Assembly (NCBI RefSeq): GCF_003316765.1
Contig: NZ_NIJF01000060.1
Coordinates: 1 to 64,000 of the forward strand
DNA from: Bacillus sp. P14.5
Lineage (GTDB): Bacteria > Bacillota > Bacilli > Bacillales > Bacillaceae_B
DNA: 64,000 bases
Reading direction: 5' to 3'
Positions 9,628 to 19,449 of the stretch are shown here, piece after piece. Below the pieces are notes generated by a model, which ran no database searches, was not told the origin of the DNA, and worked only from the letters and a program-made list of their open reading frames with translations. Within the stretch, counting starts at the first letter, position 1, and every line of letters starts with the position of its first letter. The translations under genes were made by a program, and so were the position numbers.

Positions 9628-10407
9628 TTATCTCCCAGTAAATCCGCCTTCTGATTTAATGGTCTGGCCGGTTATCCAGCCGCCATCCCTGCTGGCTAGA
9701 AATCTGATTAGCTTTGCGGCATCTTCTGGTAATCCAAGACGCCCTGCAGGAAATAAAGGAAGCAGGTGATTCTTAACCTCTTCTGTCATCCAGCCTGAAT
9801 CAGTAGGTCCTGGATCAACAGAATTCACTGTAATGCCGACGGGAGCTAAGGAAACGGAAAGAGGTTCTGTAATACCGATTAACATTCCTTTAGTGGCTAT
9901 ATAAGCAAGATTATTGGGATCGGGGCCTTTAGAAACCATATGAATGATTCTCCCGTCCTTGCTCCCCGGATATGCAGCTTCAAATCTTTTGGCAAATTCC
10001 GTGGAAAGCAAAATGGTTCCGCTGTTATTTACGCTATAATGTTTATCCAAAATTTTTCTATTTAATGTTCTGAAGTCTGCATGAGATTCATAGGTGGCAT
10101 TATTAATGAGAATACAAGGTGCTCCCAAGGCTTCCTCTGCTTTATCTATAATCAATTGAGGAGTTTCTTCCCTGCTTAGATCAGCTTGCATATGAGCTGA
10201 CCGGACTCCGAGCATTTGAAGCTCTTTCTTGAAAATCTCCGGGAAATCGGGCTCCTCTCCATTACCTGACTCTCCATCAAAAGGAGACCAATGAGTGAAA
10301 AAAATATCCGCTCCCGCTTCTGCAAGGTTTCGGCAAATGGCTGCCCCGATTCCCCTGGTCCTGCTTACCCCGGTTATAACCGCTATCTTTCCTTTTAATC
10401 CTGTCAT
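9628..10407 (-). CDS. SDR-family NAD(P)-dependent oxidoreductase
   Basis: 259-aa short-chain dehydrogenase. A dinucleotide-binding motif (TGVSRTRGIGAAICR) lies at the N-terminus, INNATYES matches the NNAG region, and the catalytic triad is visible as Ser in HMVSKGP and YIATK. The C-terminal GGWITGQTIKSEGGF is family-typical. A segment around residues 45-60 (FDGESGNGEEPDF) is longer than usual. The nearest named type is 3-oxoacyl-ACP-reductase-like, but the substrate cannot be inferred. GGAGG-type binding site before the ATG. Confidence 0.88.
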   Translation of the reverse strand: MTGLKGKIAVITGVSRTRGIGAAICRNLAEAGADIFFTHWSPFDGESGNGEEPDFPEIFKKELQMLGVRSAHMQADLSREETPQLIIDKAEEALGAPCILINNATYESHADFRTLNRKILDKHYSVNNSGTILLSTEFAKRFEAAYPGSKDGRIIHMVSKGPDPNNLAYIATKGMLIGITEPLSVSLAPVGITVNSVDPGPTDSGWMTEEVKNHLLPLFPAGRLGLPEDAAKLIRFLASRDGGWITGQTIKSEGGFTGR

Positions 10408-10752
10408 GAAAATACCTCCTAAGTTAGAGCAGAGGTGTGTCAGAGATGTAAATCCTTCTTAAATTCAAAAAGCGGATACCAAGGTATCCACCAGTGTTAG
10501 GTTTTACAAACACCATGCCGCCCTTGTGAATGATTCATAGATAGACATACTTCTCCTGTGTAGCTCTAAGGGGAAGCATTCTATTCTAACCTTCGGATCA
10601 TTACAAGATTGTCCACATGTCTGAATTAGTTCCTTTCCTTTACATCTCTATAAAATAGTATAAAGGAAAAATTTTCTTGCTGCAATTGTATTACATGAGC
10701 GTTCTCCTTGTAAAAACGCTCTTATCGACAAGTTTTGTGGCTATTGAGAAGT

Positions 10753-10852
10753 AATGGATTTCCGCTCCAGCCGTACGACTCCGCGGGGTCTTCCCTGTCC
10801 CGCTAGTCCCGCAGGAGATCGTACGACTTCCGCTCCAAACCTCCTACGTCAA
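10753..10852. repeat. Short form of a GC-rich dispersed element
   Basis: Left part TTTCCGCTCCAGCCGTACGA and right part CTAGTCCCGCAGGAGATCGT form an imperfect inverted repeat. The ends match the two ends of the longer element at 28376-28832, as if the interior had been lost. Confidence 0.7.
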
Positions 10853-11004
10853 AGGGAAAGGTGAAATCACATTTCAAAGCAATATTTACTTTAAAAAAAG
10901 CCTTTAAAGAGTCTGTTTCACATTTCCTTGCTTTTCGAAAAAATCAAAGCAGGGTTTTCCTGGTCTTAAAGAATCAGAAAAGAGAGAGTCAGGATGGTTA
11001 TTAA

Positions 11005-11166
11005 AGGCTGCCTCTTAAAATTGAGTTTTCAAGAGCCGGATTTTTCCCTGGATACTAAGGTTTTCTCTCTAATCGGAGTGAACAGCTCTTTTCTTTCTTG
11101 CTTACTAGTATTTATGACCTTACCAAATTTATATTAAGAGTAACAAAGTTTACGAATAGCCCCTTT
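11005..11166 (+). repeat. MITE-like dispersed repeat, copy A
   Basis: Shares CAAGAGCCGGATTTTTCCC, the CTCTTTTCTTTCTTGCTTAC block and the right end AGTAACAAAGTTTACGAA with copy B (12805-12996). The left inverted end is decayed. No ORF. Confidence 0.7.
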
Positions 11167-11217
11167 TAAATATGGTTAGTTGTCAATGCCCTTAGATAAT
11201 GAGGATTCACTCTATTT

Positions 11218-11823
11218 TTATTCTCTCTCCATTAAATCTGCAATTTCGTGAGAATCATAGATTTTCTGTTTTCTTAGATTTTCAATCACTTTCTCTTTGT
11301 TTTCTTTGCTTTTGTTTTGATTGAGCTTCCATTTTCCTTCCAGCTGCTCAATTTTAATTCTGAATCCAATGATCCCGCTCAACAGGCGTTTGACTGTTTC
11401 AGGTTCATCTTCCATTTTCCAAGGTTCTTCAAAATCTTTTTCATAGTATTGCACCGATTGATGGAGGATGGATAACAGTGCATCTGCTTCTTCCAGAATT
11501 TCTACCGTTCCCTCCACATGCACGGCAACGTAATTCCATGTCGGGACATTTCTGCTCTCTTTATACCAGGAAGCGGAAATGTAGGAATGAGGCCCTGAAA
11601 ACACAACCAATGCTTTCTTTCCCTTCAGGGTTTTCCACTGTGGGTTTGCTTTTGCAAGATGGCCGATGAGCTCAGGCTCCTCATCCTTGATAAGTATGAA
11701 TGGCAGGTGGGTTGCTTTTGGTCCCTCCTCATCTTGAGAAAAAAGAATGCCAAAACTATTCTCTTGGATGAACTTCAGCAGCTGGTCCTGATTCTCCACT
11801 TTAAATTCTTTGGGGATAAACAT
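11218..11823 (-). CDS. PaiB-like FMN-binding negative transcriptional regulator
   Basis: About 201 aa. The start is placed at 11823 (MFIPKEF), because GAGGA lies 5 nt upstream and PaiB proteins begin with M-[YF]-[IV]-P. Family motifs visible are ATHLPF, LAKANPQW, FSGPHSYISASWY and VPTWNYVAVHVEG. The fold is a split-barrel flavin-binding domain. B. subtilis PaiB is linked to control of degradative-enzyme and sporulation genes; no PaiA acetyltransferase neighbour is present here. Confidence 0.88.
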   Translation of the reverse strand: MFIPKEFKVENQDQLLKFIQENSFGILFSQDEEGPKATHLPFILIKDEEPELIGHLAKANPQWKTLKGKKALVVFSGPHSYISASWYKESRNVPTWNYVAVHVEGTVEILEEADALLSILHQSVQYYEKDFEEPWKMEDEPETVKRLLSGIIGFRIKIEQLEGKWKLNQNKSKENKEKVIENLRKQKIYDSHEIADLMERE

Positions 11824-11892
11824 AGTTTTCCTCATTTCATTTGTTTACTTATACTATACTATAAGAGTAGAAAGATTTGAGGAGTGAAATCC

Positions 11893-12573
11893 ATGCAGGC
11901 TGAATGGCAGTCCGTTATTCCAGCTTTAAATAAACTTGTAATCTCAGCAAATCCTGACAATGATCCGGTTTCCATTGATGGAGAATCGGAAGGTCTCCTT
12001 TTAGTAGGTACGGGTACAGACGCAGCTGTTTTTCGGTCAGAGCATTTTCCCCATCTGGCCTTCAAGGTATATGCGCAGGAAAAAGCTGAAAAGAAGTCCA
12101 TTGAAGAACATGTATACGACCAGCTTGGTTCTTCGCCCTACTTTTCAAGGAAGCTTGGCAGCGGCGAAAACTTTCTGGTATTGAGTTTTGAAGAAGGGAC
12201 GACCCTTTTTGACTGTGTACTTCGGGGGATTTTTATCCCTCCCTCCGTTATAGATGAAGTCGAAGAGGCAAGGAACCACATCCGTAATCGCGGACTCAAC
12301 CCGCGGGATATGCATCTTAAAAACATCCTGCTGCAGAATGGGAAGGTCAAAATAATCGATGTATCAGAATATGTCCTTCCAGGCAATGATCAAAGATGGG
12401 AATATTTGAAGAAAGGCTATCAGCAATATTATCGGTATATTAACGGCAAGCCGGTTCCGTCCTGGTTGATGGAAACCGTACGTACCTGGTTCAACCAAAC
12501 AAAGGGTCCTGACTTTACCTTTGAGGAATTTATGAAAAAGGTTATGGCGTTCACGTTTCGGTGGAAATTATAA
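11893..12573 (+). CDS. Protein kinase-like protein, YrzF type
   Basis: 226 aa, starting at an ATG with GAGGAGTG 8 nt upstream. It has a compact kinase-like fold: a Gly-rich GTGTDAAVF loop, Lys in AFKVY, a catalytic-loop equivalent RDMHLKNILL and KIIDVSEY in the DFG position. The DFG phenylalanine and glycine are replaced (DVS), which is unusual but also known in lipopolysaccharide-kinase-like small kinases. Divergent from the PaiB-like gene, with about 60 bp of shared promoter region. The substrate is unknown. Confidence 0.75.
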   Translation: MQAEWQSVIPALNKLVISANPDNDPVSIDGESEGLLLVGTGTDAAVFRSEHFPHLAFKVYAQEKAEKKSIEEHVYDQLGSSPYFSRKLGSGENFLVLSFEEGTTLFDCVLRGIFIPPSVIDEVEEARNHIRNRGLNPRDMHLKNILLQNGKVKIIDVSEYVLPGNDQRWEYLKKGYQQYYRYINGKPVPSWLMETVRTWFNQTKGPDFTFEEFMKKVMAFTFRWKL

Positions 12574-12804
12574 AATATTATTGAACAGAATGAAATTAAC
12601 TTAGATAGAGTTAATCCTATTTAAACAGCAGCAATCTAAGTACAGAAAAGAAGGTGAAAATTAGATTAACAAGTGTATGCAGATTAGTGCAGATTTTATA
12701 AAGAGTTTGGGTTACAGGAGATTCCCCGCCCGCTAAGAGGAGCATGCACGGCTTAAGCGGACATCTTAGAAGGATTCTATATCTCCTGTCAGGCTTTTAT
12801 ATCA

Positions 12805-12996
12805 AGGCTGTTTTCGTATAGATTGTTGCTTTCGGAAAAATCCCAAGAGCCGGATTTTTCCCCTGAATACTAATGTTTCTCTCTCTTAAAGGGGCGAGTG
12901 GCTCTTTTCTTTCTTGCTTACCAGGATATTGAAGGTGAATTCTGGTGATGCCTTTCGAAATTCATAATTAATAGCAACAAAGTTTACGAAAAGAGC
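12805..12996 (+). repeat. MITE-like dispersed repeat with terminal inverted repeats, copy B
   Basis: The left end GGCTGTTTTCGTATAGATTG and the inverted right end GGCTCTTTTCGTAAACTTTG match over about 25 bp. About 190 bp, no ORF. It is the best-preserved copy of four (others at 11005, 34186 and 40286). Confidence 0.8.
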
Positions 12997-13006
12997 CTAT
13001 ATCAAT

Positions 13007-13058
13007 AAACAAAAGGAGGACGAAATCGTATATGATTTCGTCCTCCTTTGTTTCTGCA
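13007..13058 (-). terminator. Long-stem terminator
   Basis: AAAGGAGGACGAAATC and GATTTCGTCCTCCTTT pair perfectly around GTATAT. On the minus strand it follows the 13112-13702 gene. Confidence 0.75.
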
Positions 13059-13111
13059 TTTTTCTCAATAACTGAACCCTTAACCCTTTATTGAGATTGG
13101 TTTTTAAATGG

Positions 13112-13702
13112 TTATTTACCTTCCAATTCCTTCAATACAGTAAATATGAAGTGGTAAATTAGCTGAAGATTTTTCCCAAGGGATTCATTCTCGTTAAAGC
13201 CATCAAGTTTGTCAATGGAAAGATTCAAATCGAATAATCCGTCTTTGTCATTCCACATCAGTTGAACTTTATCTTCCCCGTGAAGTTTTTCTGAAAGGGC
13301 GGCTTTCAAATCGTTGGCCATTTTCTTTTGCAGCTTCAATCCGGTAAGCACGCTGTAATGTCCAAAGACATCGTCGACTTCCAAAGTCAATCCATCTATT
13401 CTGATGATTTCAAACCATTTGCTGTCGATGAATAGAAACTCATTGATATTTCTCTTTACAAAGTTGACGGGAGTCTCAAGGAACTGAGGGGTTTCTTCTG
13501 TCTTTATCAGTTCTTCGGTTTCCTTGCCGACTCTTTCAATCAGGGAGTCATGAAAACGGACAGTATCGTCCAAAGGTTCGACTGTGACTTCTTCTGAAAG
13601 AAGGCCGGTCTCCGAGGCGAATATACGCTCATCTGAAAACAGACTAATCTTGTTACCGCTCATTTCTTCAACTATGTAAGCTTTTAGTGATTTGGTCAGC
13701 AT
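13112..13702 (-). CDS. Conserved hypothetical protein, unrecognised
   Basis: 196-aa soluble, acidic protein with no motif I can name. The body (residues 80-125) has alternating beta-like segments (EFLFIDSKWFEIIRIDG, LEVDDVFGHYSVLTG) and the C-terminus is amphipathic. A clear AGGAGGACC-type ribosome binding site precedes the ATG at 13702. Monocistronic, with its own long-stem terminator. Function unknown. Confidence 0.7.
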   Translation of the reverse strand: MLTKSLKAYIVEEMSGNKISLFSDERIFASETGLLSEEVTVEPLDDTVRFHDSLIERVGKETEELIKTEETPQFLETPVNFVKRNINEFLFIDSKWFEIIRIDGLTLEVDDVFGHYSVLTGLKLQKKMANDLKAALSEKLHGEDKVQLMWNDKDGLFDLNLSIDKLDGFNENESLGKNLQLIYHFIFTVLKELEGK

Positions 13703-13822
13703 TTAAGGTCCTCCTATTTTCAATTCAATATTAGTTATATCATAACCTAAGCGATAATTCGTAAACTTAGGTGTAAAATCTTCATTATTACCGGTATTAG
13801 GTAATATAATAAAAAGTTTAAA

Positions 13823-13848
13823 AGGCTTGCGGTTAAATCCGCAAGCCT
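13823..13848 (-). terminator. Terminator of the cwlJ-like gene
   Basis: AGGCTTGCGG and CCGCAAGCCT arms; on the minus strand TTTTAAACTTTTT follows. Confidence 0.85.
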
Positions 13849-13863
13849 CTATTTCTGTTTTTC

Positions 13864-14289
13864 TTAATAATACACCTGAGGACAGTCTTCCTGTGTAGGG
13901 GCAAAAAAACAATGTGACTTGAACCTTCCAACGTTCCTTTGGTCGTACCAGGTTGGAGGGCAGTCCCCTTCAGGCCTGTAAAACCATAGCGCATAAGAGG
14001 CGGGATGGTACTTCCATCCCTTGATAACCTGCCTTGCCAATCCTATATCTTTTTCTCTGGCCCTTTGAAAAAAGTACCCTTTCACTGTAGCTTCATAACC
14101 ACCTGGACGTTGATATACCATATCTTTAATAGTCCGCAGATCTTTGAAATCCAGGCAGTTGGAAATAACTCTGTTAATCCCGACATTGCCGACTGTCAGC
14201 ATACCCAGCCGCCCGTCACCTTCCGCTTCAGCCCTCATTAACCTTGCCAAAAGTTTCACATGCGCTTCTGGTGCTTTCACCACCGCCAT
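13864..14289 (-). CDS. cwlJ: Spore cortex-lytic cell wall hydrolase, CwlJ/SleB family
   Basis: 141-aa single-domain Hydrolase_2 protein, the length of Bacillus CwlJ (142 aa), without the SleB signal peptide or peptidoglycan-binding domain. Family motifs are LLARLMRAEAEGDGRLGMLTVGNVG, with the catalytic Glu in RAEAEG, then INRV, GGYEA and ASYALWFYRP. It should degrade muramic-lactam-containing spore cortex during germination and sit in the spore coat. The usual partner gerQ is not adjacent. AAAGGAGG lies about 11 nt before the ATG. Confidence 0.88.
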   Translation of the reverse strand: MAVVKAPEAHVKLLARLMRAEAEGDGRLGMLTVGNVGINRVISNCLDFKDLRTIKDMVYQRPGGYEATVKGYFFQRAREKDIGLARQVIKGWKYHPASYALWFYRPEGDCPPTWYDQRNVGRFKSHCFFAPTQEDCPQVYY

Positions 14290-14396
14290 ATAAAACCATA
14301 CCTCCTTTTGTAAAACCTACTACACATTTATATTCAAAAGGAGTAAAATAGTGGCGATTAAATAAAGGTTGGTGTCGTTTTTGTAAGATGAAAATT

Positions 14397-15341
14397 TTAA
14401 AATTGAAAATCAGCTTTCTCAAGCCATAAAGTTTCACCGATATCCAGCAGCTTCAATCTCTTTTCTTCCATACCGGTTCTATCCCACTCAGCAAGCAGTC
14501 TTTCACGTGCTTCAGGTCCTGTATCATCAGCAAGGCGGTAAGCCCCGTAATGCATAGGTATAAACAATTCACCATTCATTTCTGCAAAAGCTTTGACCGC
14601 ATCTTCGGGATTAATATGACTGTCCTTCATAAACCACTCCGGTTCATAGGCTCCAATCGGCATTAAGATGAGTTGGGGAGAAAGTTTTTCAGCTATCTCG
14701 CTAAACCCTCTGAAATATCCTGTATCCCCGACAAAGTAAATGGACTTTCCACTCTTGCCAGGATTCAATACCCATCCTCCCCAATGGGAAGTGTTCGTGT
14801 CGGTAATTGTCCTTTTGGTCCAATGCTGAGCAGGGACAAAGTGCAGTGTCACTCCCTGTTCATTGAAGTAATCCCACCAATTGGCTTCAATCACATTCTT
14901 ATAACCCCGCCTTATAAAAGCAGACCTTAGACCATGAGGAACATAAAAGAATGGGCTGCCTTTTATCTTCTTGATTGTGGCAAAATCCAGATGATCATAA
15001 TGTCCATGCGAGATCAAAACAACATCAATTACCGGCAGTTCCTTCAAATCAATGCCTGGGTCCGTTAATCTCTTTCCTGTCCCCATCCTTCTTGCCCATA
15101 CGGGGTCAGTCAGGATGTTCAAGCCATTTAATTGAACAAGGAACGTGGAATGCCCGATCCATGTAATGGAGTTCAACTCCCTATTGGACTGAAGCTTGTC
15201 CACTTCCTTCTTATCTGTATGAGAAATTTGGGTAACCAGATCTTTTGTTTTTGCACGCCGCTCCTTCATCCACCTCATAAGTTCTTTAAAAGTTTTTTGG
15301 TTACTGACATCATCTAAATTTTTATATCGCTTTTTTGCCAT
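14397..15341 (-). CDS. MBL-fold metal-dependent hydrolase, NAPE-PLD-like
   Basis: 314 aa. Metallo-beta-lactamase fold with the HxHxDH motif (SHGHYDHLD), upstream TWIGHSTFLV and ILTDPVW, later VPAQHW, VGDTGY (metal-bridging Asp) and MHYGAY. This arrangement is typical of the N-acyl-phosphatidylethanolamine phospholipase D-like branch found in many bacteria. No signal peptide, so probably cytoplasmic. The bacterial substrate is not known. Monocistronic. Confidence 0.85.
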   Translation of the reverse strand: MAKKRYKNLDDVSNQKTFKELMRWMKERRAKTKDLVTQISHTDKKEVDKLQSNRELNSITWIGHSTFLVQLNGLNILTDPVWARRMGTGKRLTDPGIDLKELPVIDVVLISHGHYDHLDFATIKKIKGSPFFYVPHGLRSAFIRRGYKNVIEANWWDYFNEQGVTLHFVPAQHWTKRTITDTNTSHWGGWVLNPGKSGKSIYFVGDTGYFRGFSEIAEKLSPQLILMPIGAYEPEWFMKDSHINPEDAVKAFAEMNGELFIPMHYGAYRLADDTGPEARERLLAEWDRTGMEEKRLKLLDIGETLWLEKADFQF

Positions 15342-15458
15342 AGTGATACCTCGATTTTTCTTTTCATTATACTTCAGGAAGAGGCATCTAGTACAAAAAC
15401 AAACACAGAGCTTCTTGGTACTATAAAGCTGCTTTGTACCGAAAAACTCTGTAGTTGT

Positions 15459-16505
15459 TTATTTAATGGAAGCAAGCACTTCCTTGTAATTTTTACTAAT
15501 GATTCCTTTTTCGGTGATGATGCCAGTAATATACTCATGGGGTGTCACGTCAAACGCTGGGTTATATACTTTCACCCCTTTAGCAGCGACTTCTATCCCG
15601 TTTATATGGGAAACTTCCTCTGGATTTCTTTCTTCAATTGGGATTTCAGTTCCCGTTTCTATGGCCAAATCGATTGTTGATAAAGGTGAGGCTACATAGA
15701 AAGGTATATTGAATGCCCTTGCCAGGATAGCCAGTCCGCGGGTCCCGATTTTATTGGCTGTATCACCATTGGCTGCAATCCGGTCAGCACCTACTATGAT
15801 TGCGGCAATATTCTTTTCGGCAATCGTGTGGGCAGCCATATTATCGGTGATCAGTGTTACATCTATACCTGCCTGCATCAACTCCCACACTGTTAGTCTT
15901 GCTCCTTGAAGGACCGGTCTGGTTTCTGTGGCATAGACCTTCAATTCAATCCCTTTTTCTTTAGAAATATAAAAAGGTGCCAGAGCTGTCCCGTATCTTG
16001 CAGTTGCAATTCCGCCTGCATTGCAGTGAGTGAGTACCGCATCTCCATTGGTAAACAATCCTGCCGCATGTTCCCCGATAGACCGGCAGACTCTCTCATC
16101 TTCTGTGGAAATTGCCCTTGCTTCCTCGATAAGAAGAGATTGACCTTCCTCCACCGTGGATGCTTCAGAAAAGCGTTTCATGAGCCTGGCAAGGGCCCAG
16201 GACAGGTTTACGGCTGTTGGACGGGAGCTCTCCAGATAGCTCCTCTTCGCTTCTAACTCATAGTAGAACCCAAGGAAATTCTCTTTTTCGGTAAAGGACT
16301 GTGCCCACAAGGCCAGGCCGAATGCAGCCGTGATACCGATGGCAGGTGCCCCCCGGACTTTCAAAGAGTGAATACCATCCCATACCTCTTCTATGGTTGT
16401 CAGTTTAATGAATTCAGTTACATGTGGAAGCTTTTGCTGATTCAAAAGAAGGATGTGGTCGTCCATCCATTGTACTGAGCGTATGGTTGTTGTACTGGTT
16501 GTCAT
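15459..16505 (-). CDS. mtnA: S-methyl-5-thioribose-1-phosphate isomerase
   Basis: 348 aa. Isomerises methylthioribose 1-phosphate to methylthioribulose 1-phosphate in methionine salvage. Family motifs include [17 protein letters not shown], the catalytic Cys region [34 protein letters not shown] with its catalytic Asp, and [12 protein letters not shown]. It follows mtnK after 11 nt and shares the upstream SAM riboswitch. Confidence 0.96.
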   Translation of the reverse strand: MTTSTTTIRSVQWMDDHILLLNQQKLPHVTEFIKLTTIEEVWDGIHSLKVRGAPAIGITAAFGLALWAQSFTEKENFLGFYYELEAKRSYLESSRPTAVNLSWALARLMKRFSEASTVEEGQSLLIEEARAISTEDERVCRSIGEHAAGLFTNGDAVLTHCNAGGIATARYGTALAPFYISKEKGIELKVYATETRPVLQGARLTVWELMQAGIDVTLITDNMAAHTIAEKNIAAIIVGADRIAANGDTANKIGTRGLAILARAFNIPFYVASPLSTIDLAIETGTEIPIEERNPEEVSHINGIEVAAKGVKVYNPAFDVTPHEYITGIITEKGIISKNYKEVLASIK

Positions 16506-16516
16506 GCTTTTCCTCC

Positions 16517-17689
16517 TTAATATAATGCGATTTGCTCTGGAACTTTGATGAGCTTTCGCTGAAGTACCAGTCTTCTTCCCAAATCAAGCGCCTCAGTTTT
16601 GGCTTTTATCCTCAAGGCGGGATTCTGTATTCCATCCAGGTCGGCCACGTGAGCAAGTCCTATTGTCCGGCGAATGATTTCGCAGCCTGCAAAGCCGATG
16701 GAGTCTTCGAAGATTTCATCCAGGATGTGGTCAAGGTATCCGGCAATCGTGGAATATGTTTCTTGATTATGGTCAAGCCATAGTTTGGTGAACTCTGCTC
16801 TAAAAATGCTCCAAGTTTCTGATATAATGCTTATTCTGGAAGGCTGGTCTGCTTTCGGCCGAGAAAGAGCATTGAGCAGAATGTTGGCAAAAAATTGACC
16901 GATATCAAATCCGATTGGACCAAAAAAAGCAAATTCAGGATCAATAATTTTGGTTTCTTCCTCTTTGACAAAGATACTGCCAGTATGAAGGTCTCCATGG
17001 AGAAGAGCATCTGCCTGTGTTAAAAACTTTCTTTTCAGTTTCCCTACTTCGAGTTTCAGGATGTGATCCTGCCACAAACCTTCAACCTTTTCCCTGAGCT
17101 CATCTTCAAAATCGTTGCTGTCATGGTCATAAAAAGGGTCTGTAAACACGAGGTCCTCGGTGATTTTGCATAATTCAGGATTGATGAACTGGCCGACGAG
17201 TTCTTTTTTCTCTTTGCCGTTCAATCCGAAGTCTGAAGTGAAGAATAAAGTCTTGGCAAGGTATGTACCGACATGATTGGCCAGCAGTGGATACGTTGCC
17301 CCTTCATTCAATCCTTTTCTTAGAATCTTATAATCTGATAGATCCTCCATAATGGTCAAGGCAAGCTCGTTATCTGTATAGAATACTTTTGGAACCGACT
17401 CAGGAGTGAATTCGCTGTATTTTTTCAGGGCGCTGCTCTCGATTTGGGCACGCTTAAGTGTAAGCGGCATGCTCTCCCCGACAACCTTTGCATAGGGAAG
17501 CGCCTGTTTAATAATAATCGATTTACCAAAAGACTTACTGACAATTCTGAAAACATAATTCAGGTTTCCGTCCCCGATCTCTGTGCTGTCAAGTTCTTCA
17601 TTTTCTGAAAAGAACCCAAGTGAATTTGCCAGCACCTTTGCACTATTTTCAGTTAAAGGGTAATAACCCGCTTGTTTTACCATGGCCAT
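16517..17689 (-). CDS. mtnK: S-methyl-5-thioribose kinase
   Basis: 390 aa. Phosphorylates 5-methylthioribose with ATP, feeding mtnA. The choline/aminoglycoside-kinase-like fold shows [13 protein letters not shown] (catalytic Asp) and [19 protein letters not shown] (metal-binding Asp). GGAGG lies 7 nt before ATG 17689. First gene of the leftward mtnKA operon, downstream of an S-box leader with an intrinsic terminator. Confidence 0.96.
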   Translation of the reverse strand: MAMVKQAGYYPLTENSAKVLANSLGFFSENEELDSTEIGDGNLNYVFRIVSKSFGKSIIIKQALPYAKVVGESMPLTLKRAQIESSALKKYSEFTPESVPKVFYTDNELALTIMEDLSDYKILRKGLNEGATYPLLANHVGTYLAKTLFFTSDFGLNGKEKKELVGQFINPELCKITEDLVFTDPFYDHDSNDFEDELREKVEGLWQDHILKLEVGKLKRKFLTQADALLHGDLHTGSIFVKEEETKIIDPEFAFFGPIGFDIGQFFANILLNALSRPKADQPSRISIISETWSIFRAEFTKLWLDHNQETYSTIAGYLDHILDEIFEDSIGFAGCEIIRRTIGLAHVADLDGIQNPALRIKAKTEALDLGRRLVLQRKLIKVPEQIALY

Positions 17690-17724
17690 TTATATTCCTC
17701 CTTGTTTACAAGGCTTTTCAGCAT

Positions 17725-17757
17725 AGTAAAAAGCCCCTTTCATTCAGAAAGAGGCTT
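17725..17757 (-). terminator. Riboswitch-controlled terminator upstream of mtnK
   Basis: On the minus strand AAGCCTCTTTC and GAAAGGGGCTT form a stem followed by TTTTTA. It sits between the S-box aptamer and mtnK, as expected for transcription attenuation. Confidence 0.88.
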
Positions 17758-17775
17758 GAAGACGATAAAAAGCTT

Positions 17776-17936
17776 CGCACCTCTTATCTGCCAGAAAGAT
17801 TTCCTTTCTGTTGGAAGTAGCACCGTGCTGTCAGGTTGAACCAGCGTTTATAGAAAACGCTCCAGTATACACTGGTCACAGTCGGTTGCTGGGCTTCATC
17901 GGGCCAAATCCCTCCGCCTACTCTTGATAAGAGAAT
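17776..17936 (-). ncRNA. SAM-I (S-box) riboswitch for mtnKA
   Basis: The minus strand reads CTTATCAAGAG, then GGCGGAGGGA, TGGCCCGATGAAGCCC and AGCAACC, and closes with GGTGCTA and AGATAAGAG. This is the canonical S-box order. High SAM should favour the downstream terminator and shut off methylthioribose salvage. Confidence 0.96.
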
Positions 17937-18059
17937 GTAGTATTTGATTTTTCTAAACATTTTTATTATTACTGATGAACATTAAACTAGGTTTATACCG
18001 AATTGTCAATAGTTTTTTTTGTGTGCAAGTGCTAACTTGGTTGTTTATTTAAAATCAAC

Positions 18060-18540
18060 AAGCTCTGCGAGATTACGCTCATAAGGGACACTTGGGCGCT
18101 TATTTTCCGGTGAAGTGTCTTATAGACTGCTCCTAAGAGACACTTGGGTGGTTTATTTTAGCCGAAATGTCTTATAGACTGCTCTAAAGAGACACTTGGG
18201 TGGTTTATTTACCGGTGAAGTGTCTTATAGACTGCTCCTAAGAGTCACTTGGGTGGTTTATTATAGCCGAAGTGTCTTATAGAAAGCTTCTAAGAGACAC
18301 TTGGACGTCATTTTACCGGTGAAGTGTCTTATAGACCGCTCCAAAGAAACACTAGAGCGTTATTTTTCAGCCGAAGTGTCTTATAGAAAGCTCCAAAGAG
18401 ACACTTGGACTCTTATTTTCCAGTGAAGTGTCTTATAGAAAGACCCTAAGAGACACTTGAGCGCCATTTTTAAAGTGAAGTATCTTTTAGAAACCGCTTA
18501 AAATACACTATATCGGCTTTTTTAAGGAGAAGTATCGTTG
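18060..18540. repeat. Tandem array of about 9 hairpin units, 52-bp period (array 2)
   Basis: Units start at 18112, 18164, 18217, 18269, 18321, 18373, 18425, 18477 and 18529, with a decayed first copy from 18060. The arms AAGTGTCTTATAG and CTAAGAGACACTT enclose a 7-nt loop; the linker is about 19 bp. It is the same family as array 1 (outer arm AAGTGTC/GACACTT), with a different inner stem. It lies between the mtnKA leader and mtnU. Confidence 0.93.
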
Positions 18541-18557
18541 ATCCCCTTCTCCATTCA

Positions 18558-19346
18558 TCAATATAGTTCCGGCCTTCTATCCTGGAAAATCGGGATTTGT
18601 TTTCTCACTTGTTCGACCTTCTTTAAATCCAAGTCTGCAGTAATGACTTCAATATCCTTCCCAGCCTCTGCCAACACTTCCCCCCACGGATCGATGATCA
18701 TTGAATGTCCGCCGAATTCATTATTGGGGTCACTTCCGCTCCGGTTGCAGGCAACAACATAGCATTGATTTTCTATAGCTCTTGCAAGCAGAAGTGTCCG
18801 CCAGTGGCTAACGCGCGGCAACGGCCATTCGGCTACCACATACAGAACCTCGGCTCCGCCCGCTGTATGAGTTCTCATCCACTCAGGGAAACGGATATCG
18901 TAGCAAATGAATGCGGCAGAAGGAACTCCTTCGATGGTGACCGCCCCGCTGGTGTTACCCGCCGAGAGGTAATGATGTTCATCCATCAGTTTGAACAGAT
19001 GGACCTTGCTGTATTCGCCAAGAAGATTGCCGGCTCTATCAAACGAGTAGAGTGTATTGGTCACATTTTCACCGCTTTTTTTAGCGACAGAACCACCGAC
19101 GATATTTGTGTTGTATTTTTTGGCCAGACCGGAAAGGAATTCAATGGATTGTTTCCCTTCTTCATCCGCTATTTCCTCGAGCCTGGTCAGATCATACCCA
19201 GTTGTCCATAGTTCAGGGAGGACAACAACATCAAGATTTTCCTCTTTCTCAAACAGTCTTTGAAACTCTTTGGAAACATTTTTTCTGTTCTCTTCCGGAC
19301 TTCCATACTGTATATCAATCTGTAAGCATGCTATCCTTAAACCCAT
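18558..19346 (-). CDS. mtnU: Carbon-nitrogen hydrolase, methionine-salvage omega-amidase
   Basis: 262-aa nitrilase-superfamily enzyme. The start is at 19346 because GAGGAGGGG precedes this ATG and MGLRIACLQID is the usual family N-terminus. The catalytic triad is visible: Glu in VLPELWTTGYD, Lys in YSKVHLF and Cys in FICYDIRFPEW. It likely hydrolyses alpha-ketoglutaramate made when MtnE transaminates with glutamine, pulling the last step toward methionine. Divergent from mtnE, with about 100 bp between the starts. Confidence 0.9.
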   Translation of the reverse strand: MGLRIACLQIDIQYGSPEENRKNVSKEFQRLFEKEENLDVVVLPELWTTGYDLTRLEEIADEEGKQSIEFLSGLAKKYNTNIVGGSVAKKSGENVTNTLYSFDRAGNLLGEYSKVHLFKLMDEHHYLSAGNTSGAVTIEGVPSAAFICYDIRFPEWMRTHTAGGAEVLYVVAEWPLPRVSHWRTLLLARAIENQCYVVACNRSGSDPNNEFGGHSMIIDPWGEVLAEAGKDIEVITADLDLKKVEQVRKQIPIFQDRRPELY

Positions 19347-19449
19347 AATACCCCTCCTCGAAATATTCAAAAAATTGGCTGGACATTTTTTCATTAACCA
19401 TATAACATAAGCTACTAGAATTTCAAGAATCTTTCAAAAGGAGCGTCTT

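Larger units (their letters stand above)
10408..11217. other. Gene-free interval with repeats
   Basis: About 810 bp without a credible gene. It holds a GGATACC/GGTATCC palindrome near 10475, a GAGCGTT...AACGCTC hairpin near 10698, the short GC-rich element at 10753-10852 and a degraded MITE-like copy at 11005-11166. No tRNA or known leader was recognised. Confidence 0.6.
12574..13111. other. Gene-free interval with inverted repeats and MITE-like copy B
   Basis: Contains an imperfect inverted repeat at 12715-12790 (ACAGGAGAT and ATCTCCTGT ends, with GCTAAGA and TCTTAGA inside), the MITE-like element at 12805-12996, and the long terminator stem at 13007-13058. No coding sequence seen. Confidence 0.6.
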